In this document: positions 57,001 to 64,000 of the stretch, in pieces | Position numbering within the stretch: position 1 is the first letter of the stretch | How the letters are laid out: each line of letters opens with the position of its first letter | DNA from: Homalodisca vitripennis | Taxonomy: Eukaryota; Arthropoda; Insecta; Hemiptera; Cicadellidae | Length of the DNA stretch: 64,000 bases | NCBI RefSeq assembly: GCF_021130785.1 | Contig: NW_025777985.1 | Coordinates: forward strand, 1 to 64,000 | Reading direction: 5' to 3' | The notes under the pieces: model-generated | What the model was told of the DNA's origin: nothing | The model's input: the letters and a program-made list of their open reading frames with translations, nothing else | The model's database searches: none | Program-made: the position numbers and the translations under genes

Positions 57001-60000
57001 CGCATTGTTGTCAAAAATTAAATTAAATTAAATTTAGTTTTTAACTCGTTTGTGAGAACATTTTAATATCCGTTTTAAGTTTAACTTGTAGTCTGTTGTC
57101 CTTAAAAGGGAAATTTACAATGTGCTCACCACAATAATAGTAAAGGAGGGAAACACTATACAAAAAAGAGGCAGTTGGCTTAACAAGGTTGGATTCAGGA
57201 AGTTTTTAATATTTCGCGAATAAAACATAAAATTGTGAGTTGGGAAATTTCAACTTTTATTTAACTGTTATGCAATGTGTAATAATTTGAAAATTTATTA
57301 AACAAACTTCATTCTATCGATCGATCGCTACTATTTTAATTGTTTTTTACTTTTCAGTTAAATGAGTTTGACATTGGAAAAGTTCCGCATTTACTATGTT
57401 AATATTTATAAATATAGGATGGAATCGAATTGTAATAAAATATGCAACATCGCTTCAATGGTATATTATTTTTTTATCGCCTGATAATACTTATCATACA
57501 GAAATGTTCAATGTAGTTAAAAACTAATTGCCCTGCATCGATAGTTAAAAAGTAATATACATTTTTTAATGTTTCTTTATCTAGTTTAAATATAAATTAA
57601 AATATTTACTCCTTTTACATTTGGCGAAATCGTTACACCAACTTCTTTATAGTTAAAAATAAACTTTAATTCACAGTTTTGTAGCGTAATGGTTTTAAAT
57701 AAACATTTTTAAAACTGTTTACTGAAGCGAGGAGTTTTTAAAGAAAGTTTAGTCAGAGTCTTTTCCGTGCGACTTTATCATTTATGAAAGCCACGCTGAT
57801 TGTTTCTAAACACTTTGTCAGCCGAAAGGTGCTCTAGTGGAAAAGTTTTATTGTGTTTCTGTTGTGAAAATGGAGGTCTGTTCTCAAGACAATAAGTTCC
57901 CACGAAACATGTGAAAACACTTAAGAAAATACAGGTTTATTGTATTTTTTGACTGCTGTGTAGTCGTATGATCTCAAGTGATTCAATCTTGATCATAAAC
58001 ATATTCTAGGTCAGGCGACATAATTTCAAAGTTATTGAAACTAAGAATACAAAAGTCTTTTCTGTTTTTAAGTAACGCGACATATTAGTTTACAAAGTAA
58101 AGGCAGGGTGAGTAGATAAAAATTAAGAAAGGAATAAAACTAAATTCACTCTCTATTATTTTTTAAAGATAAAATAAATAAAATATTAATCGAGATCTTG
58201 TGATGTACATTTGGAATTAACTATTACATCAGTATATTTTACACATAGTTACTTGGTTGTTGAAGCATTTATGGTACTTCAGTAAAACAGCTCTAAGATC
58301 ACCAAATATTCTAAAATTAATTTATTTAGATGAATATACATAGGAATTTTTACATAGTGCTCTGAAAATCGTAAAACGATAATAATTATTTCTGTCGTTA
58401 ATAATAGTTGGTTATTGTATATTTTATATTAGTTTTAAACTGTTGGCTATACTCCACTTCAGATATACAACCACGTAAGCTACACATCACGCAAGTTATA
58501 CACCACGTAAGGTATACGTATACCACGAAAGTTTCATCACCTGCCACATTATCCAGCAGCACAGAAGTGAATATGAAGATGAGCCAGGTTATCGATGACC
58601 GGAGAGGATTTGTGAACGGGCGTGAATCGTTTGCACCTTCGCTGATACTGCTTTCTAATTATGGTTCGACCTTGCCTTTATTTATTGCTGTTATAATGTT
58701 CTTATAATAGTAATAGTAACTATTAATGTAACTGCACTCACTGCAAATTACTGTTATTTAATACAATAGCTTTATTAACAAATAGAGATTCTTACTAACT
58801 TGGCAATCCTAAAAATAAAATCTTAAATAATCTTTTGGTTGTAGATAGGATTTTTAAAATGTGTTTAGATATAATATTGTTACTATCAATTTTAAGACAT
58901 CTTATACTAAAAGTAATAATTTCACGTTTTTCAAGTTAAACCACGTTACCGTAACGTTTAATTATGATGTCCCGCAGGTTGGAAACTGCCTTAAGACACC
59001 CTCATCTTTCTCTTTGAAAACATATTGGTAACTGTTTGTTGCCCTGGATTTGAAGAGGGCCTGCGAATTACTCTATCAAACCACCGCCAGTTACGATTTT
59101 TTCAGATCAAATAAGTAAGAAATGTTAAACATTTCCCTATCTTACTTAATTTACTCCTAGTCTGTGTGCTTTTGTTTTAGGGTAAAACTATAGTTTTAAA
59201 TTGAATAAAACTATGAAACTTAGCAAACATTTTAGTGTAAACATATTTTTTTATAATTTTTCTAAGAAATTATTTCAGGTTGTAAATTGTTGCTAATACG
59301 CAATGTTCAACTCGATTAATTTAATAACCGAATAATGTTTTAACTTATAACATCAGTAAACTATGGTTTACTCTTTTAATGAAAAGATTATATCATACGT
59401 ATATTTCGATATGGAAAATATAACGAAATGTTCTATTAAGCTCCGCTCCTCACTCAAAAATATGTTATAGCTAACATAATATCATCATCGGTAATCATCA
59501 GTATAAGAAAATAATTTAATGTTCAGATTATCGGTATAATACTAAATGTATACAATGATAATGAATACCTTTTTTTATTAACGTTGTTATAAGTAACCTT
59601 TGAATATTTACTTAATTAGCAAATACCTACTTCTTTCTTCACCGCACCTTGCATCAAATCCTTAATATGTTTCCTTCAGTTTGAATAACTTGAGAAAAAA
59701 GTTAATAAATTAACAATACAATTTTAATACAAAGAAACACTTTACAAAATGCAAACGTTGATGAAATTGATATGGACACGTGATGCCCTCCACTGCTGGA
59801 ATTTGCAATGCTGTTGTTGTCAGTATTTTATGGACAGAGTTGAATTAATTGCCAGGTCCATGTAGCGCTTCCTACATCTGTTAAATATCGTTGTTTACCT
59901 CGTATAACTCTTATCGATGATTTCACATCCTGAAATATTTTAAAATAACTGTATAGTTTGCAAGCCAAGAGAGTTTTAAATAAATCTATTGTTTATCACA

Positions 60001-60385
60001 GCGTACTCGCATCTAGCGTTTGCTTGTTTTAGTATAATAATTGTGGAACTCAACCAAATATTTAATCATAGATAACATTCATAACAAAGGGAGATAAAAA
60101 ATGTGTCACGTTTATTTGTTTTAAATACATATTTCAAGTAAAGGAATAAATTAATATATTAATGTAAATAACATAAAGCTAAAAATATTTTCCATTCATA
60201 TATAAATTTAATAAAAAAACATAATTTAGTGACAAAAGATTTGACTGACATATCATTTCACCTTTGTTTGTTTTAAGTGAACATTTATGTGACACGGGTA
60301 TGTCATGTTCTATTTTTATTCCTCTGGAACTTGATAACGCGGTAGAGGGGCATATGATGGTACGGCGGGGTTGCTTACAGACATT
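54021..60385. other. Long AT-rich stretch without recognised gene
   Basis: No supported gene. A degenerate short tandem repeat built on cacgtaag/cacgcaag occurs at 58,471-58,530, within a 99-codon frame (58,408-58,707) that lacks an ATG at its start. A TA-rich tract lies near 56,258-56,280. Confidence 0.5.
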
Positions 60386-61142
60386 CAGGGTGTAACAGAA
60401 CTCTCTACTCAAACTTTCCAATATTGATCTCTGGGAGAAGTGAAGCAAATAATAAAATGTTACCAATGATCTCTTTTCGTTTAATGATTGTTTGTTTATT
60501 AGTGTTTTTTGGTTTCCAGAAATTTATACTTAAGCAAATAATTTCACCAAATTTAACTTTATGCTGAGAGGATCTAACAGTCATTAAAAAGTTTGATCCA
60601 ATTAGCAACATTAATTTCAAAATATTAAATAGTTTAAACACAAATATTTTAAACATACTAAATTTATAAGAGAGGGACAAAAGTAACTTTTAGTATAAAA
60701 TATGTTTACAAATCCAACTGCAATTTTAATGTTTAAAATCGAATAACAAATAACCTATTGCGAGTTAATTCGACCATGTATGTCCAAATCTCAAATTTCT
60801 ACACAAATAACATTACAACGTGACAACAGTCATTTTGATAAAAATAAATTTTCTACAATAAATATTTTTATCGCTTTCTTATAATATTATTACTGTGTAA
60901 GATACTTTAGTCAAACTTTTTAAATTGCCGCTATAGAAATTAAATTTGCAAACTCGTTCAAACGGTTTTATTGTAATGTCCTATCAACGTAAAGAAGATA
61001 GTACATTTTGAATTAATTTTTTAACGAAAACAAAAGTTCATTTAAACCGTGAACGGAAAGACACAGACCAGTGGTTGCAGTTTTCCCTTTATTTTCATCC
61101 AAGAAAAAAATCCTAAAATTTGTTTGATTTTGTTACACTCTG
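60386..61142. mobile_element. Possible 757-bp non-autonomous element
   Basis: CAGGGTGTAACA at 60,386 is matched by the reverse complement of 61,131-61,142 (CAGAGTGTAACA) with one mismatch. Only ~12 bp match, and the flanks are TT on the left and TA on the right. The interior minus-strand frames have no ATG-supported protein. Low support. Confidence 0.25.
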
Positions 61143-62960
61143 TATAAATATAACATAATATACAACCTACACAGAGGTCAATATTGCTTATTTATTCACA
61201 AAAATAATTACATTGTCGAGATATTTCTTATCTTGCTGACAGTTTTACGGACAAAATGCAACAATTACATTTTAAAATTGTAAGCCTCAGATGTACTTCA
61301 AACATAGTGAATAGTCATTCAATATCTGAATGTATGAAAATAAAAATGAGCTAAGTAGTGTTCTCAGTATTTAAATTTAAACTATAAAACTTTTCCTCAG
61401 AAAGGTTTAGCACGAGGGCTGAGCCTGCGACCATTATTTAGTCAGAAAGAAATAGAAGGATATGATACATTGACTGACGGGCTCCAGGAGAGGGTGGGTC
61501 ACCGTACTCTCGCAAATCTTCTCTAACCATCCAATACACTATCCTCCCTCTCAGTATGCTCCCTGGGCTAGCGCACTGAGTACTTAGGACCTTACACTCC
61601 AGTATTTTTACCTGTATATTGCACGTTACTTGTATCTTAATTTTTAATTTTTATATCGTTTAATGTTTTTCGGCTAAAGAAATAACCTCTATAGTGTGCA
61701 AAATCAGTTCAAGTATTGACAACACTTAAAGGTCAGGAAGTAACAGCTAGGAGAAAAAAAAAGAAGCAATGAGGAAACTTACATATGGTGCTGGACAGTT
61801 TTAGTTACAAGTAATACATTGGTATAATGTTTTTTGAGTTCTCTAGAAATTATTTTGGTTTTCTCTTTTGCCACTTATAACTATTTAAAATAAACTCACG
61901 TTAAAATTATACATAATTTTTAAGATTTTTAAAAAAAAATATCTAAATATTTTATTTTACTATAGTACTCAAAGTAGGCATTCATTAAAAAAATTATATT
62001 AATTGTTAATAGATTACATATCATTATTAATATGGTGTTTTTTTTAAATTTCTTAAGCATATTATGAGTATTATTTTTTCACTTAAAAACACACTTACAG
62101 TGTTATAATACTTTAAGCAATACTTTTTATGCCTTATGCAGTATTGTGAGGGACACAACAACACCACACAATATAATACCACGACTTCTAATAAATAAAC
62201 AAATCTAATACAATAATAATATTGTTATTAAAGAAATAAATATTGTTTCCTAGGAAACCAAATAAAGATGGGCCTTTAACCCTCCTTAGCATTGTGGAGA
62301 AAGGTAAGTTAGTTTTCTACACGAGTGTTTGTCCCACGACATACACAAAAATAGTTATCTAAAATATAATAATTTGTCCTGTGTTAATAACTTTTGGTGA
62401 ACATCCTCCCAAACACTAAACATAAAACATCTAAGTAAAGTTGCAGTAATATTTAATGTAGTTAAATTATTTTTTTTACTACCTTCTTAATTCTGTAATT
62501 AAATCTTCTTATAGAGTCATGCAGCACTCATACTCAAAGAAATAGATTTAGAGAAAGTACTCAATCACACAAATATTTCTCAAAAGATATTCCTATTCAA
62601 TCTATCACAAATGCAGTTAGTTAAAATTTATTAAATGTTCGTAGTATAATAGTATGATTCTATGGAAATTATAATATGATCAAAATATCCAGTCTTCAAA
62701 GATGAGGAAAAATTTGATAAAAAATACAATTCTAACCGATGGAACCACCTTATGTACCTGTATAAGACGAAATGCAAAAATTCCTCCTACGGAATTTTCG
62801 TCATCGATAAAACATGGTTAACCTGTTACATAAAATAAGTGCATATCCAAAGTAAGACATGATGTATACATTCAAATAATTTTCAGACAATTACCTGGGT
62901 TTGTTTTATCGTGTTATTACGAAACACTAAAAACGTAGACCGGAACCTCGTTAGTCTCAA
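61143..62960. other. AT-rich stretch without recognised gene
   Basis: A GC-richer patch at 61,450-61,590 has no open frame or motif recognised. Otherwise nothing. Confidence 0.45.
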
Positions 62961-62962
62961 AG

Positions 62963-63140
62963 TAGATTACACTCCGCCTCTGAGTAGAATGTAATCTAAT
63001 CTTCTGCCCCGAAGTGTAGAGGTCGGAAAGTGGTAAAGTGACCTGGGCTTCATCACTCGGTCATAAATATGCAAACTTGTGTGTAACGTCACAATTTCTA
63101 TGTATAAATAGCAAATTCCATACTAAGCCGGTACTGATTG
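62963..63140 (+). promoter_or_regulatory. Promoter-like cluster: inverted repeat, octamer, CRE-like site, TATA box
   Basis: In order: a 9-bp inverted repeat TAGATTACA...TGTAATCTA (62,963-62,998); an inverted AGGTC...GACCT arrangement near 63,020-63,045; an octamer-like ATGCAAAC (63,069-63,076); a CRE-like TAACGTCA (63,084-63,091); and a consensus TATAAATA (63,103-63,110). A start site would be expected near 63,135 in gtactgattgttc. No convincing downstream coding exon is seen before the window ends. Individual motifs are common; the ordered spacing is the only reason for the call. Confidence 0.35.
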
Positions 63141-63221
63141 TTCTAGTATCTCGCGTACATAGTTAGCGTATAATTAAGCATAAAAATCAAAATATGAAGA
63201 CTTAATTTTTATGATGTATGT

Positions 63222-64000
63222 AATACAAGGTGTCCCAAAAGGACGCGTTAAACATTTTTAGACTATTTAAGATAGAGCTAGAAAACTTCATAAATTCTGG
63301 ACATTAATATTTAATTTAACAATAATACTGATACCGCTACTTTCTTAGAGGTACGGCCTACAAGGAGTCAGAGAAAATCTTTAAAGTAAGCTCAATTAAA
63401 TGTTGGTATGCACAATGTTTAAATAAGTGCTGTATAAATGATGAACTTCCAATGATTGAACCATTGCCTATTCATACCTAAATTATGCTATTGTCATGGG
63501 TTCAGCAATTATAAACTGCTCTTGTTTGGCTTCTGAATAATTATCAAACAATCAACAACTTAGTTACGTTTACATAAACATTGTAAATTCAAGCCATCTT
63601 TCAACGGTTGCCATTTGTGGATCATTGTCCTTTGGAGCGCAGGTGTGCTGAATTGTCCTCGAGTACAAATACTTTTTATTTCATGTGGATACCAACCTAT
63701 CTTTCCTTTAAATTTATCTTCTTCTGACTCCTTGTGTGCCCGTGCCCCTGTGTAAGTAATGGGCCCATTGGATATGTGTTAAATTAGATTTTTATCTCTA
63801 GTCTTTACAAACTTTTGTAGCTCTTATCTTAAATCTGTTCAAAAGTATTTAACTGTGTCCCGAAACTCTTCTAGACTTTTGTATTGAATACTATAAATAG
63901 AGAAATATTAACAGCAGAAGTGAAATTTTACTTTGGTAGACGCAACTTGGGAATTTCACATGTTTCTTTTTAATGAAAAGCTCTGTTATCCTGAAACTTA
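63222..64000. other. Possible transposon end and unassigned tail of window
   Basis: atacaaggtgtcccaaaagg at 63,222 looks like an element terminus and shares its first bases with 45,619. The opposite end may lie beyond the window. No gene recognised to 64,000. Confidence 0.3.

Noticed and set aside
58408..58707. 99-codon plus-strand frame
   Set aside because: No ATG at its start. It begins in AT-rich DNA and runs through a degenerate short tandem repeat, so openness is likely incidental.

Overview
The window is AT-rich eukaryotic DNA with no operons, no bacterial-style gene packing and no long conserved host coding sequence. The transposable elements (a Tc1/mariner-superfamily transposon of insect type, several 5'-truncated non-LTR retrotransposon relics, Ty3/gypsy integrase relics) point to an arthropod and most likely an insect. 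Order-level placement is not possible from sequence alone. Most of the non-repeat part looks intergenic or intronic.

Left third (1-20,820): a head-to-tail array of a ~4.7-kb unit, four full periods plus a truncated fifth copy, entering from beyond the left edge. Every unit carries, on the minus strand, a dead Ty3/gypsy-type integrase tail, and also short open frames, nested sub-repeats and hairpins. Units 1-2 and units 3-5 form two sub-types, and unit 1 is a mosaic of both. The array stops abruptly at 20,820, exactly at the end of a hairpin.

Middle (20,821-35,200): a MITE-like element (21,319-21,796); a pair of matching 50-nt candidate terminal exons 1,062 bp apart (23,070 and 24,132); a split open region on the minus strand (25,733-26,355); an inverted pair of dispersed repeats (27.86 and 32.3 kb); a decayed Ty3/gypsy integrase (28.8-29.2 kb); a decayed LINE reverse-transcriptase tail (30.57-31.09 kb); and a nested insertion in which a 5'-truncated LINE 3' end with a 12-bp target-site duplication has been hit in its tail by a 2,372-bp DD41D mariner-type transposon. 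That transposon has an open transposase and near-identical ~447-bp terminal inverted repeats. It is the only convincingly intact protein-coding gene in the window.

Right half (35,200-64,000): mostly unique AT-rich DNA with scattered element ends, a second decayed LINE reverse transcriptase on the minus strand (47.76-48.52 kb), a weak tRNA-like SINE candidate (49.5 kb), a compositionally foreign G+T-rich then GC-rich island (51.6-54.0 kb) without a coherent gene, and one promoter-like cluster with octamer, CRE-like and TATA elements (63.07-63.11 kb).

No tRNA, rRNA or CRISPR was recognised. All family assignments come from reading motifs by eye; no database search was run.
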